DNA from: Bog-159 sp049511415
Lineage (GTDB): Bacteria > Acidobacteriota > Terriglobia > Bryobacterales > Bryobacteraceae
NCBI GenBank assembly: GCA_049511415.1
Contig: JBEKYC010000009.1
Location: 1 to 64,000, forward strand
Direction: 5' to 3'
Length of the DNA: 64,000 nt
The position numbers and the translations under genes were made by a program. Numbering within the stretch: position 1 is the stretch's first letter; each line of letters starts with the position of its first letter. Of the stretch, positions 26,115-34,667 are shown in pieces. Under the pieces are notes generated by a model that did no database searches, was not told the origin of the DNA, and saw nothing but the letters and a program-made list of their open reading frames with translations.

Positions 26115-27419
26115 ATGGTCACTACGGCGCCGCGGCGCATCTGGATCGAGAACATTTCCGAGTTCGTTGCCGCAGAGGTCCGCCTAAGGGGTTGGGTTTA
26201 CCGGCTCCGCATTCTGGGCAAAACGGCTTTCGTGATTTTGCGGGATGTGAGCGGCGAGGCACAATGTGTGATGGCCTCGGAGGCCCTCCGGGAGTATAAG
26301 CTCAAAGTCGAAGATGTCATTGAGGTTGTGGGACAGGTGCGGGCGGAGCCGCGATCCCGGGCCGGCTGCGAGGTGGACATCTCCGGCATTCATGTGCTAA
26401 ATCGCGCCGCGCAGAATCTTCCCTTCCAATCCGCGTCGCCGGTCGAGGTGGTCGGTTTGGAGACGCTCGTCCAATACCGGCCCCTGTCGCTGCGCACCGA
26501 AGCCGTGGGTGACATTTTTCGCGTGCAGGCGGCCATACTGGCTTCTTTTCGCGATGCGCTCAACCGCCGCCGGTTCACGGAAATCGTGACATCCAAAATC
26601 GTCTCCGGAGGAACCGAGGGGGGCAGCAATCTCTTCGAAATCAAATATTTCGATCGCGCCGCCTATCTCGCGCAGAGTCCCCAATTTTATAAGGAGCACG
26701 GCGTAGCGGGGCTGGAGCGGGTCTATGAGACCGGCCACGTCTACCGCGCCGAGCCGCACGCTTCCAGCCGCCACCTGACGGAGTATTATTCGCTCGACGT
26801 GGAGTTCGGCTTTATCGACGGGCCCGAGGATGTGATTCAGTTCGAGCGCGAGTTGCTGACCGACATGTTCGAGAACCTCAACCGGCAGTATGCGAACGTG
26901 CTGAAGAAATATCGGAACCGGTTGCTACCGTCGATGCTGGATGTGCCCTGCTGGGAGTTCGATGCCTGTCTGGAAATGCTCCGCGACGAGTTTGGGCGCA
27001 CGGACCTCGATGACGATCTCGATCCCGAGGCGGAGCGGCAACTGTGCGATCGCGCGGCGCGGGAAACCGGCATTCCGGCTGTGTTCGTGTTGGGCTTCCC
27101 TTTGGCGGCCCGGCCGTTCTACACCGCTCCGCGGGGATCGCGCGGCGCCGCGGCCAGTTTCGATTTGTTGTTCCAGGGACTCGAGATCACTACGGGAGGA
27201 CAGCGGCTGCATCGCCGCGAGGATTTGGAGACGGCTCTACGCTCCAGGTCCATCGAGCCTGCGAATTTCGAGAGCCATCTGGCAATGTTCGATCTGGGAA
27301 TGCCGCCGCACGGCGGATTTGCCATCGGCCTCGAACGTTTGACCTGCCAGGTGCTGCATCTTCCGAATGTGCGCCAGGCCGTCCTATACCCACGCGATCG
27401 ATATAAGCTCACGCCTTAA
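26115..27419 (+). CDS. aspS: Aspartyl-tRNA synthetase, archaeal/non-discriminating type
   Basis: 434 residues, close to the length of archaeal AspRS and far short of the ~590 residues of the bacterial enzyme (no GAD insertion). An OB-fold anticodon-binding domain (VRLRGWVYRLRILGKTAFVI) leads into the class II core: GGTEGGSNLFEIKYFDRAAY, AQSPQFYKE, motif 2 HVYRAEPHASSRHLTEYYS, and motif 3 GGFAIGLERL. The QSPQ(L/F)YK element separates it from asparaginyl enzymes. Archaeal-type AspRS in bacteria often charges both tRNA-Asp and tRNA-Asn for transamidation. ATG 26115 follows GGGAG by 6 bp, and the site lies in the candidate T-box switch hairpin. Confidence 0.88.
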   Translation: MVTTAPRRIWIENISEFVAAEVRLRGWVYRLRILGKTAFVILRDVSGEAQCVMASEALREYKLKVEDVIEVVGQVRAEPRSRAGCEVDISGIHVLNRAAQNLPFQSASPVEVVGLETLVQYRPLSLRTEAVGDIFRVQAAILASFRDALNRRRFTEIVTSKIVSGGTEGGSNLFEIKYFDRAAYLAQSPQFYKEHGVAGLERVYETGHVYRAEPHASSRHLTEYYSLDVEFGFIDGPEDVIQFERELLTDMFENLNRQYANVLKKYRNRLLPSMLDVPCWEFDACLEMLRDEFGRTDLDDDLDPEAERQLCDRAARETGIPAVFVLGFPLAARPFYTAPRGSRGAAASFDLLFQGLEITTGGQRLHRREDLETALRSRSIEPANFESHLAMFDLGMPPHGGFAIGLERLTCQVLHLPNVRQAVLYPRDRYKLTP

Positions 27420-27443
27420 TAAGCGCTGCCGCTGCGAAAGCCG

Positions 27444-28205
27444 TCAATCCAACCGCCGGATCTTGATGTTCCGGAACCAGGTATCCCCGCCATGGTTCTG
27501 CAACGAAATGGGACAATCCCGCCGCGGCTGCCTGGTCAGGTCATCGGTCACCGGCGTCCCGACGCCCCAGCGATGCGCGATGCGTTCCGCCGCCACCGCC
27601 GAATCCAGATCCGCTTCCACCACCTTCACCCCGTTCAGCCAGTGCTCCACGTGGTTGCCCTTCACTATGAGCCGCGACTCGTTGAACTCGCCCACCGGTT
27701 TAGTCACATCCGTGGCCGGACCCACGATGTCGTACAGCGCGCCCGCCTGGTGGCTGGTCCCCACGCGCGCGTCCGAGTTCCGCGTATTATCCAGCATCTG
27801 ATACTCGAACCCGACCACGTACTCCTGCCCGTGATCCGGCCGCGCCGCCGGTGGATGCCGCACCGACAGATTCACCAGGTCTTCAAAACGCTTGCCCGCT
27901 TCGTGGAACAGAAAAGCCCGGTCCTGAATGCGATACTTCACGCCGCTATTGGCTCCCGGCGCCACCTTCCACTCCCACGACAGCTCGAAATCGTGGAAGC
28001 GATCCTGGCTGAACAGGTCCTCGGTGATGTGCGCGTGTGCGTTGGCCTTCAGGCATCCGTCATCGATCGACCAGGCATCCCCCGGCGGATTCTTCTGCCG
28101 CGGATCCTCCCAGCCGGCCATGGTCTTGCCGTCGAACAGGCTCACCCATCCCGTTTGCGCCTGGCAGGCCAGCGCCGCCCCCAACACACACCAAGCCAGC
28201 TTCAC
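27444..28205 (-). CDS. Secreted DUF1080 protein (3-keto-disaccharide hydrolase domain)
   Basis: 253 residues from GTG 28205, with AGGAGG immediately upstream; a much longer frame extending upstream lies inside the aminotransferase gene and is rejected. Signal peptide: KLAWCVLGAALACQA. The laminin-G-like DUF1080 fold follows: GWVSLFDGKTMAGWEDP, DFELSWEWKVAPGANSGVKY, FEYQMLDNTRN, and the C-terminal NHGGDTWFRNIKIRRL. The family includes 3-keto-glycoside hydrolases acting on sugars. The GTG overlaps the aminotransferase stop (GTGA), so both are co-translated. Confidence 0.88.
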   Translation of the reverse strand: MKLAWCVLGAALACQAQTGWVSLFDGKTMAGWEDPRQKNPPGDAWSIDDGCLKANAHAHITEDLFSQDRFHDFELSWEWKVAPGANSGVKYRIQDRAFLFHEAGKRFEDLVNLSVRHPPAARPDHGQEYVVGFEYQMLDNTRNSDARVGTSHQAGALYDIVGPATDVTKPVGEFNESRLIVKGNHVEHWLNGVKVVEADLDSAVAAERIAHRWGVGTPVTDDLTRQPRRDCPISLQNHGGDTWFRNIKIRRLD

Positions 28206-29434
28206 GCCTCGCCTCCTTTTTGTTTGGCGAAGATTTTGGCCAGCACCCTTACCGCGGTGTCCACGTCCCGCTCGGTAACAATATAAGGTGGCAGGAAGCG
28301 CAGCACCGTATCGTGGGTGCAGTTGATCAACAGGCCGTCCGCCATGGCATCCAGCACCATCTGCTTGCCGGGGATCTCCAACTCCACCCCGATCATCAGC
28401 CCGAAGCCGCGCACTTCCTTGATGAACGAGTGCTTGCGCGCCAGTTCCTTCAGCATCAGGTGCAGATAGCCGCCTACCTGCTGGATCGACGGCAGCAAGC
28501 TTTCCAGAATGTCGAAGAATTCGAGCGCCACCCGGCAGGCCAGCGCGCTGCCGCCGAAGGTGGACCCGTGCATCCCCGGACCGATGGTCGCCGCGGCCCG
28601 CTCGTTGGCCACGATGGCCCCCAGCGGCAGCCCGCAGGCGATCGGTTTGGCGGTCACCAGAACATCCGGCAGCACCTCTGGTTTGGTGCGCTGATAGGCG
28701 AAGTACGTGCCCGTGCGCCCCACGCCGCACTGGATCTCGTCGAACACCAGCAGGGCATTGTGCCGGTCCGCCAGTTCGCGCGCTTTCCGCAGATATTCGT
28801 GCGCCACCGGATAGATGCCGCCTTCGCCCTGAATCACCTCCAGCACCAACCCTGCCGTGGCATCGCTGCAGGCCGCCTCCAGCGCGGCGATGTCGTTGGC
28901 GGGCACGAACCGCGCGCCGGGCAGCAGCGGTTCGAAATCCTTCCGGTATTTGGGCTGTCCGGTGATGGACAGCGCACCCAGCGTGCGCCCATGGAAGGAA
29001 TTGTCCAACGCGATGATCTCGTGCTTTCCTTCGCCGGTTTTGTTGCCGTGCGCACGCACCATCTTCAGCGCGCCCTCCATGGCTTCCGTGCCGCTATTGG
29101 TGAAGAAGGTGCGCTGCAGGCCGCTGGTCTCGGCCAGCTTGCGCGCCAGCGGCCCCTGGTACTCGTGATAGTAAAGGTTCGACGAGTGAATCAGCAGCGC
29201 CGCCTGCTCCCGAATCACTTTCACGATGCGCGGATGCGCGTGGCCCAGGGCATTCACGCCGATGCCGGTGATGAAATCCAGATAACGCGCGCCGTTCACG
29301 TCGTAGACGTGGCAGCCCTTGCCGCGATGCAGCACCAGCGGATAGCGCGCGTAGTTTTGTAGCAGGTAGTCGCGTTCCAGTTCGACTACGCTTTCGACGG
29401 CGACGGCTGGCGGTGCTTCGGTGGTGCTGGTCAT
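28202..29434 (-). CDS. argD: Class III aminotransferase, acetylornithine aminotransferase-like
   Basis: 410 residues. Hallmarks: FITGIGVNALGHAHP, FFTNSGTEAMEGALKMVR (PLP phosphate site), FHGRTLGALSITG, FDEIQCGVGRTG and the PLP lysine in VTAKPIACGLPLGA, then STFGGSALACRVAL. It transfers the amino group of acetylornithine (arginine synthesis) or a related omega-amino acid; the ornithine/4-aminobutyrate branch cannot be excluded. No other arginine genes are in view. It forms a two-gene unit with the DUF1080 gene. The 250 bp upstream of it (29435-29684) shows no feature. Confidence 0.87.
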   Translation of the reverse strand: MTSTTEAPPAVAVESVVELERDYLLQNYARYPLVLHRGKGCHVYDVNGARYLDFITGIGVNALGHAHPRIVKVIREQAALLIHSSNLYYHEYQGPLARKLAETSGLQRTFFTNSGTEAMEGALKMVRAHGNKTGEGKHEIIALDNSFHGRTLGALSITGQPKYRKDFEPLLPGARFVPANDIAALEAACSDATAGLVLEVIQGEGGIYPVAHEYLRKARELADRHNALLVFDEIQCGVGRTGTYFAYQRTKPEVLPDVLVTAKPIACGLPLGAIVANERAAATIGPGMHGSTFGGSALACRVALEFFDILESLLPSIQQVGGYLHLMLKELARKHSFIKEVRGFGLMIGVELEIPGKQMVLDAMADGLLINCTHDTVLRFLPPYIVTERDVDTAVRVLAKIFAKQKGGEA

Positions 29435-29684
29435 TTACTAATCATAAACCTGTGGGCAGACCGCACGAATGGCCCGGGGTGCGCGACATGAAAGTGAGGG
29501 ATTTACGGCAACACCCGCCGATCGAGCTATTCCCAGCCTTGGGGGTACTTCAGGCAGAGCCGCGACCTTCGGGGAGCGTTAGGATTGGGGTGACATCCCA
29601 TCGGCAACCATGCTACTGCAAGGCGGATGCCGGCATTTCTTCCGTTGTGACATGCGTACGTTTCGATGAGCAGGATTGCAGTTT

Positions 29685-31205
29685 TCACGCCAACTCGGTT
29701 TTGGTGCTGTTCAGGACTTGATTGACCGCCAGCAGCAGTTCGCTTTGAATCCGGTAGAACTGGTGCAAATCGGACGTGAGGACATAGCAGAAGATCTCCA
29801 GATTGAGTGCGGCGGACGTTAGAGACGTCAGCCGCACGGAAGCTTCGCCGGCCTCCACCGATGGATGGCCCGCCAGCGCCTGTTGGATCGCATGCATGGT
29901 TTGGGTGACCTGGTCGTCCGGCGTTCCGCGCTTAACGGGCAGAGTGGTATTGAACAGCATCTTGTCGCGCAGCGTGAAGTTCTCGATGTTGATACTGGCG
30001 AAGTTCGAGTTGGGCACGCTGACAATTGTGCGCGCCGGCGTGCGAATCCGCGTGGACCGCATGCCGACGTCTTCGACTTCGCCGATTAAATCGCCGAATT
30101 TTCCCAAATCGCCGATGCGGATCGGCTGATCGCCGATTACCGAGACGCCGCCGAAAACATTGGCAATGGTTTGCTGCGCCGCCAGGGCGACCGCAATTCC
30201 TCCCACGCCCAGGCCGGCGATCAGCGTAGTCGTGTTGTATCCCCAGTTGCTGAGGACCGTCAGGATGGCCAGGACGACGATCGTGACGTTCGCCACGCGG
30301 CGCGCCAAATGCAGCATCGAACGCGAGGCATATTGCCCGCGGGCGTTGAGGACGTTCTCGGTATGGACCACGAACAGCCCCGCCAGCTTGATCAGGAAGC
30401 CGGAGATGACCCAGATTATGAGCAGTTCGATGGCGTGTCCAATGTATAGGCGCGCGATCGCCGTGGGATCGACAAAGATCGCCACGGTCCGGAACAGCAC
30501 CAATGAAACGAACACGCGCAACGGAGCAATCATGATCCCGGCCCATGCCGGCCGTATGACTTTGCCGAATCGCTTGCCGGCGACGCGGATTCCGGCATTC
30601 AGGAGACGATCCAGCAGGCGGCTCAAGGAGAGGATAAATAACGCCGCGAGGAGCAGCGCCAGCCACTTCCAGAGCGGCGTCTCCAGCAAGTTGATGGAGA
30701 CCAGCATAGGCGGCAGGTAGCGCGCGATAACCGGCGGCGCGCCGGAGGGCGTCAAGTTCGGAATCTCCAGCACGGTATCCGGCGCAAACAGCCACACGGG
30801 GGCCGCATCGGCTGCGAGGCTCACGCGCTCCAGATCGAGTGTGAAGGTTTTGCCGCTCTGCTTGATCGTCAACAGATGCTGGATGTCCGGTTCGGGATCG
30901 TTGGCCGGATCGCCTTCGGGATTGCGGCTGAGCCTGAAGAGGGCGAACTGCGGATCGGAATTCAGAATCGCTTCCAGATTCTTGGCCAACACCGGGCCCC
31001 GCGCGGCGCGGCTCGCTTCCGAGAGGTGACGCAGATCCAGATACTGGGCCGCGCGCGAATAGTTCTGCTCCTGGCAGGCTTCCAGAAAGGCGGTGACGGC
31101 AGAGCGCGGATTATCCCGGCCGAGAGGATCGCTTTTCGCGGCGGAAGGCGCCGGGGCGGGCCACAGAACGGTTGTAAGAATCAGAACCGGCGCCAGGCGA
31201 TGCAT
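29685..31205 (-). CDS. MscS-family mechanosensitive channel with extended N-terminus
   Basis: 506 residues if started at ATG 31205 (MHRLAPVLILTTVLWPAPAP, a signal peptide); ATG 31217 is an alternative. The N-terminal ~150 residues are exported (YLDLRHLSEASRA). At least four membrane helices follow (LWKWLALLLAALFILSLS, around IAPLRVFVSLVLFRTVAIFV, LLIIWVISGFLIKLAGLFVV, NVTIVVLAILTVLSNWG) and then the pore-lining TM3 TTLIAGLGVGGIAVALAAQQ with TIANVFGGV, then the beta domain with DQPIRIGD and VSVPNSNF. This is the MscS signature; the larger N-terminus suggests an MscK/YbiO-like regulatory part. Expected to release solutes on hypo-osmotic shock. Confidence 0.9.
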   Translation of the reverse strand: MHRLAPVLILTTVLWPAPAPSAAKSDPLGRDNPRSAVTAFLEACQEQNYSRAAQYLDLRHLSEASRAARGPVLAKNLEAILNSDPQFALFRLSRNPEGDPANDPEPDIQHLLTIKQSGKTFTLDLERVSLAADAAPVWLFAPDTVLEIPNLTPSGAPPVIARYLPPMLVSINLLETPLWKWLALLLAALFILSLSRLLDRLLNAGIRVAGKRFGKVIRPAWAGIMIAPLRVFVSLVLFRTVAIFVDPTAIARLYIGHAIELLIIWVISGFLIKLAGLFVVHTENVLNARGQYASRSMLHLARRVANVTIVVLAILTVLSNWGYNTTTLIAGLGVGGIAVALAAQQTIANVFGGVSVIGDQPIRIGDLGKFGDLIGEVEDVGMRSTRIRTPARTIVSVPNSNFASINIENFTLRDKMLFNTTLPVKRGTPDDQVTQTMHAIQQALAGHPSVEAGEASVRLTSLTSAALNLEIFCYVLTSDLHQFYRIQSELLLAVNQVLNSTKTELA

Positions 31206-31280
31206 AGTGCAGGTCATGCATGGCACGTGCCATTCACGCCCGGCTCCGGCCCGATGCGAACCGCTTTGTGATGATTCCAA

Positions 31281-31604
31281 CTATTCTTTGGGCTCGTCCC
31301 GGTTGCGCTCGACATATTCGAGCGGCACATCGTCCTGCGGCAGCTCTCTGGTGTGAATCTCACCGGCGTCGGCGGGCGGCGCGTTTTCGACGCCGCTCAC
31401 GATGCCGGCCTCGTAGGCCTGCCCTTCCTCCAGCAGTTCGCGGACGCTCTCCGAATCGGCGCCCGGCATCCCGGACAAGCCTTGCAGATCGCCGGCCTGT
31501 CCGCCTTCCGCCGGGTCGACGTCTATTTTGTAGGGCGTGCTGTTCTGGACGTTTTCGTCACCGGCTGTTTCGTTTTTATGGATCGTTCGTTTTTTGCGGG
31601 CCAT
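31281..31604 (-). CDS. Small acidic conserved hypothetical protein
   Basis: 107 residues, strongly acidic and without hydrophobic segments. ADSESVRELLEEGQAYEAGI then VSGVENAPPADAGEIHTREL and PQDDVPLEYVERN follow a pattern I associate with small conserved bacterial proteins of unknown function. The N-terminus is basic (MARKKRTIHKNE). It ends 76 bp before the chosen MscS start and could be co-transcribed with it. Confidence 0.65.
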   Translation of the reverse strand: MARKKRTIHKNETAGDENVQNSTPYKIDVDPAEGGQAGDLQGLSGMPGADSESVRELLEEGQAYEAGIVSGVENAPPADAGEIHTRELPQDDVPLEYVERNRDEPKE

Positions 31605-31688
31605 GGCGGATTTGGAGCATCCGAAAGTCCATTCCGAGCTTCCATGGCGGTGCGGAACTGGTTTAAGATGGATGAAGCATTAAATTGT

Positions 31689-31765
31689 CGGGGCGTAGCG
31701 CAGCCCGGTAGCGCACCTGCCTTGGGCGCAGGGGGTCCGCGGTTCAAATCCGCGCGCCCCGACCA
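31689..31765 (+). tRNA. tRNA-Pro (anticodon TGG)
   Basis: 77 nt with acceptor arms CGGGGCG and CGCCCCG, discriminator A and encoded CCA. The anticodon stem CCTGC/GCAGG surrounds the loop CTTGGGC with TGG, reading CCA and other proline codons. The T arm has GGTTCAAATCC. The first pair is C1-G72, an identity feature of bacterial tRNA-Pro. Confidence 0.97.
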
Positions 31766-31786
31766 ATAGTGCGGGCTCCTTACTAC

Positions 31787-31804
31787 ACCGTCTCCAGAGA
31801 CGGT
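31787..31804 (+). terminator. Hairpin after tRNA-Pro, possible terminator
   Basis: ACCGTCTC pairs with GAGACGGT (8 bp, 2-bp centre) 21 bp beyond the tRNA. No T-run follows, so it may be a processing or Rho-assisted end rather than a classical terminator. Confidence 0.4.
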
Positions 31805-32044
31805 CAGCATGACCATCTTTACGCAGTTTAGATCGCGTCATTGGATGCGGGAAAAACAGCACCTGTGGCACGCCACAGGGCGCAGCATCCGGTCCAGGCA
31901 GAGAAAACCAGAAAAAATCTTGACGGATCTCGATCACTGTTTCACACTGAGAGAGTCCTGCGTCGCTTCGCTCTTTCTGACCGGCATCAGATCGGAATGG
32001 CTGATCGGCATCATCGGAATCCCCAGGTAAAGGACTCGACATCC

Positions 32045-32803
32045 GTGAACTCTAAGAACGTAGCAACGGCTTTGACGGTTTTCCTCTCCGGACTGCCTTT
32101 GTGGGCGCAGCCTTCTCATGGACCGCTACGGATTCTCGAACAACACGCGGATGGGTCCGTCACCAGTTCGAACTGGAGCGGGTATGCGGTAACCGCTGAA
32201 GTGGGTTCCGTTACGGCGGTCCAAGGATCGTGGGTGGTTCCCGCCGCCACCTGTGACGGAAAAGCCGAGAGGTATTCGGGCGCGTCATTCTGGGTCGGAA
32301 TCGACGGATATACGTCGGCGACGGTGGAGCAGACCGGAACGGATTCGGATTGTTCGCAGGGATCTCCACGATACTACGCCTGGTACGAGTTTTTTCCGGA
32401 GGCGGGCGTGACGATCACGACGATTTCGGTGGAACCGGGCGATGTGATGTCGGCTTCAGTGGTTTACAACGGAACGGAATTCACGGGCACGATCACCGAT
32501 GCGCGGACCGCGGAAACATTCACGATTTCCAAGGCGGTTCCCGGCGCCAAGCGTGATTCGGCGGAGTGGATTGCGGAAGACAACGCCATTATCTTCACCG
32601 ATTTCGGCACGGTTTTCTTCGGCCAGGATGAGACCGGAGTCCCCGCGACTTGCGAGGTCACGGTGAAATCCAGGACGGCTGCGATTGGCGGGTTTCCTAC
32701 CAACCACGCGATCACCATGGTGGGATCTAAAACGGGAAACCTGCTGGCTGTGCCCACCGCGCTGTCGTCGGATTTAACAAGCTTTTCGGTGCAGTGGCAC
32801 TAG
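32045..32803 (+). CDS. G1 (eqolisin) glutamic endopeptidase, exported
   Basis: 252 residues from GTG 32045; its first ~22 residues (NSKNVATALTVFLSGLPLWAQ) form a signal peptide, while the open frame upstream of it is not protein-like. The scytalidopepsin fold is clear: SSNWSGYAV, GSWVVPAATC, SFWVGIDGY, YYAWYEFFPE, TDFGTVFF. The catalytic Gln is in VEQTGTD (codon 32330) and the catalytic Glu in SAEWIAED (codon 32564). G1 peptidases act at acid pH and are best known from fungi; bacterial members are fewer, many from acid soils. The 3' end overlaps the next gene by 10 bp. Confidence 0.88.
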   Translation: MNSKNVATALTVFLSGLPLWAQPSHGPLRILEQHADGSVTSSNWSGYAVTAEVGSVTAVQGSWVVPAATCDGKAERYSGASFWVGIDGYTSATVEQTGTDSDCSQGSPRYYAWYEFFPEAGVTITTISVEPGDVMSASVVYNGTEFTGTITDARTAETFTISKAVPGAKRDSAEWIAEDNAIIFTDFGTVFFGQDETGVPATCEVTVKSRTAAIGGFPTNHAITMVGSKTGNLLAVPTALSSDLTSFSVQWH

Positions 32804-33540
32804 AACCCCTTCCTGAGCTTGCCGGCGGCGAGTTGCTGGATCCGGTCGCCGCCTACGATCGGATCGCGCCTGTCTATGCGCGCCTGGCCCAACAGCGCCA
32901 GGCATATCTCGATTCCGTCGACCGCTTTGTCATTGCCGAAATCCCCCCCGCCAGCCGGTCGCTGCTGGATGTTGGCGCAGGGGACGGCGCGCGCGCCTGG
33001 CGTATCGCCGCGGCCGCCGGCTTGCCGGATCTCACTCTGTTGGAGCCGAGCAGCGTGATGCGCCGCGGCTGCCCTCGTCAGGCAACCATCTGGGCCACGC
33101 GGGCCGAGGATCTCCAGCGCCGGCAGGGCAGCTTTGACGTGATCACCTGTCTCTGGAACGTCCTTGGGCATGTTCCTGTCGCCGCACGAATTCAGCTACT
33201 GCGCCAGTTCGCGCGGCTGCTGTCAGCCAAAGGCAGGATCTTCATCGACCTGAACCACCGCTATAACGCGCGTCATTACGGAGCACTGGCGACGGCTGCG
33301 CGTTTCCTCCGCGATTTCGTGTCGCCGGGAGAAACCAACGGCGACGTCACCGTCACCTGGGATATAGAGGGCCGGCGGGTCTCGACCACCGGACACGTCT
33401 TCACCCACCGGGAGTTCCTGGCGCTGTCCCAGGCCGCCGGTCTGATCGTTGAAAAGCGTTTTGTGGTGGATTATGCCTCGGGACAACCGCGGCGGTGGAG
33501 TTGGGCCGGCAATCTGCTTTACGTTTTGCGCCGGCCTTGA
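32794..33540 (+). CDS. Class I SAM-dependent methyltransferase
   Basis: 248 residues from GTG 32794, which overlaps the peptidase stop by 10 bp. Motif I LLDVGAGDGARAW binds SAM, followed by LLEPS, then FDVITCLWNVLGHVP (motif II/post I) and GRIFIDLNHRYN. The C-terminal half has a VTVTWDIEGRRVSTTGHVFT beta sheet. This is a small-molecule-type methyltransferase; its substrate is not readable. It converges on, and overlaps by 22 bp, the aminotransferase gene of the sugar operon. Confidence 0.85.
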   Translation: MALEPLPELAGGELLDPVAAYDRIAPVYARLAQQRQAYLDSVDRFVIAEIPPASRSLLDVGAGDGARAWRIAAAAGLPDLTLLEPSSVMRRGCPRQATIWATRAEDLQRRQGSFDVITCLWNVLGHVPVAARIQLLRQFARLLSAKGRIFIDLNHRYNARHYGALATAARFLRDFVSPGETNGDVTVTWDIEGRRVSTTGHVFTHREFLALSQAAGLIVEKRFVVDYASGQPRRWSWAGNLLYVLRRP

Positions 33541-34667
33541 ACGGTTTTGAGCGCCTCGCGCAGGGTCAGGCAAACCTCGGCGATTTCGCCATCGCTCAGC
33601 CGATTGAAAAACGGCAGCGCCAGCGTCCGCGGGGCCACCTGCTCGGTGACGGTCAAGTCGCCGGCGCCATTGGCGTATGCCGCGTAGAGCGGTTGCCGGT
33701 GCAGCGGAGCGAAATACCGCCCGCAAGCGATGCCGCGCGCAGCCATGCAGGCAATAATTTCGTCGCGATCCTTCGCCGTGAAGCACGCCGCCAGCCGGAC
33801 CACGAAGACGAACCAGCAAACCCGCCCGTTGGCAGCCGTCAGAGGCGGGAGAATCAGTTCCGGAACCGCCCGCAGATGTTCGTGGTAACAGACAGCGCGA
33901 TTTTCACGCCGCGCGAGAATGCCGTCGATCCGCTTCATTTGAGATAGGCCCAGAGCGCAGTTGATGTCGGAAAGCCGATAGTTGTAACCGAGCAGGCTAT
34001 GCTCCAGCCAGCCGTCGGCGGGCCTTCTGCCCTGATTCCGCAGCGCGCGAATCGTTTCCGCCAGGCCGCGGTTGCGCGTAACCAGCATGCCGCCTTCGCC
34101 GGTGGTGATGGGCTTGTTGGGATAGAAACCGAAGACTCCCAAGTCGCCCAGTCCGCCGGCCTTTCTGCCGCGGTATTCGGCCCCCAGCGCCTCGCAAGCG
34201 TCCTCGATCACGCTGACGCCGTGACGGGCGGCAATTTCCAGGATCGGATCGAGATCCGCGGGATGCCCGAAGGTGTGTACCGCGATGATGGCGCGAGTCT
34301 TTGGCGTGATGGCCCGCAAGATACTCTCGGGTGTCAGGTTGAGCGTTCGCGGATCGATGTCGGCGAATACCGGTCTGGCTCGCTGATAAAGAACCGCATG
34401 GGCGGCGGCAATGAAAGTGAAGGAAGGGACAATCACTTCATCGTTCTCGCCGATGCCGAGGGCGGCCAGGCCCAGGTGCAATCCGGCCGTGCCCGAGGAC
34501 AGAGCCACGCCGTACGGCACTCCCACATACCCGGCGAGGGATTCCTCGAATTCTTCTACCTTCGGGCCGAAGCTGAGCCGGGTGGTTCGCAGCACGGCTA
34601 CCACGGCTTCGATATCGGATTCGGCGATGTCGGGCGCCGAGAGCGGAATCCTCATTTCATCAGCCAT
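33519..34667 (-). CDS. DegT/StrS-type sugar aminotransferase (LegC-like)
   Basis: 382 residues, PLP-dependent. LSSGTAGLHLGLAALGIG binds PLP phosphate, VPSFTFIAAAHAV, EDACEALGAEYRG, and FYPNKPITTGEGGMLVT with the Schiff-base lysine. It would transaminate the 4-keto-sugar made by the dehydratase encoded two genes upstream. The start overlaps the 2-epimerase stop by 16 bp, so the three genes 36861-33519 form one operon. LegC, PglE and PseC all belong to this family; LegC is favoured by context only. Confidence 0.88.
   Translation of the reverse strand: MADEMRIPLSAPDIAESDIEAVVAVLRTTRLSFGPKVEEFEESLAGYVGVPYGVALSSGTAGLHLGLAALGIGENDEVIVPSFTFIAAAHAVLYQRARPVFADIDPRTLNLTPESILRAITPKTRAIIAVHTFGHPADLDPILEIAARHGVSVIEDACEALGAEYRGRKAGGLGDLGVFGFYPNKPITTGEGGMLVTRNRGLAETIRALRNQGRRPADGWLEHSLLGYNYRLSDINCALGLSQMKRIDGILARRENRAVCYHEHLRAVPELILPPLTAANGRVCWFVFVVRLAACFTAKDRDEIIACMAARGIACGRYFAPLHRQPLYAAYANGAGDLTVTEQVAPRTLALPFFNRLSDGEIAEVCLTLREALKTVQGRRKT

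Noticed and set aside
28206..28730. N-terminal extension of the DUF1080 ORF
   Set aside because: It overlaps the aminotransferase coding region and precedes a proper Shine-Dalgarno, GTG and signal peptide.
28037..29362. 441-codon frame opposite the aminotransferase
   Set aside because: Shadow of the class III aminotransferase; codon pattern follows the other strand.
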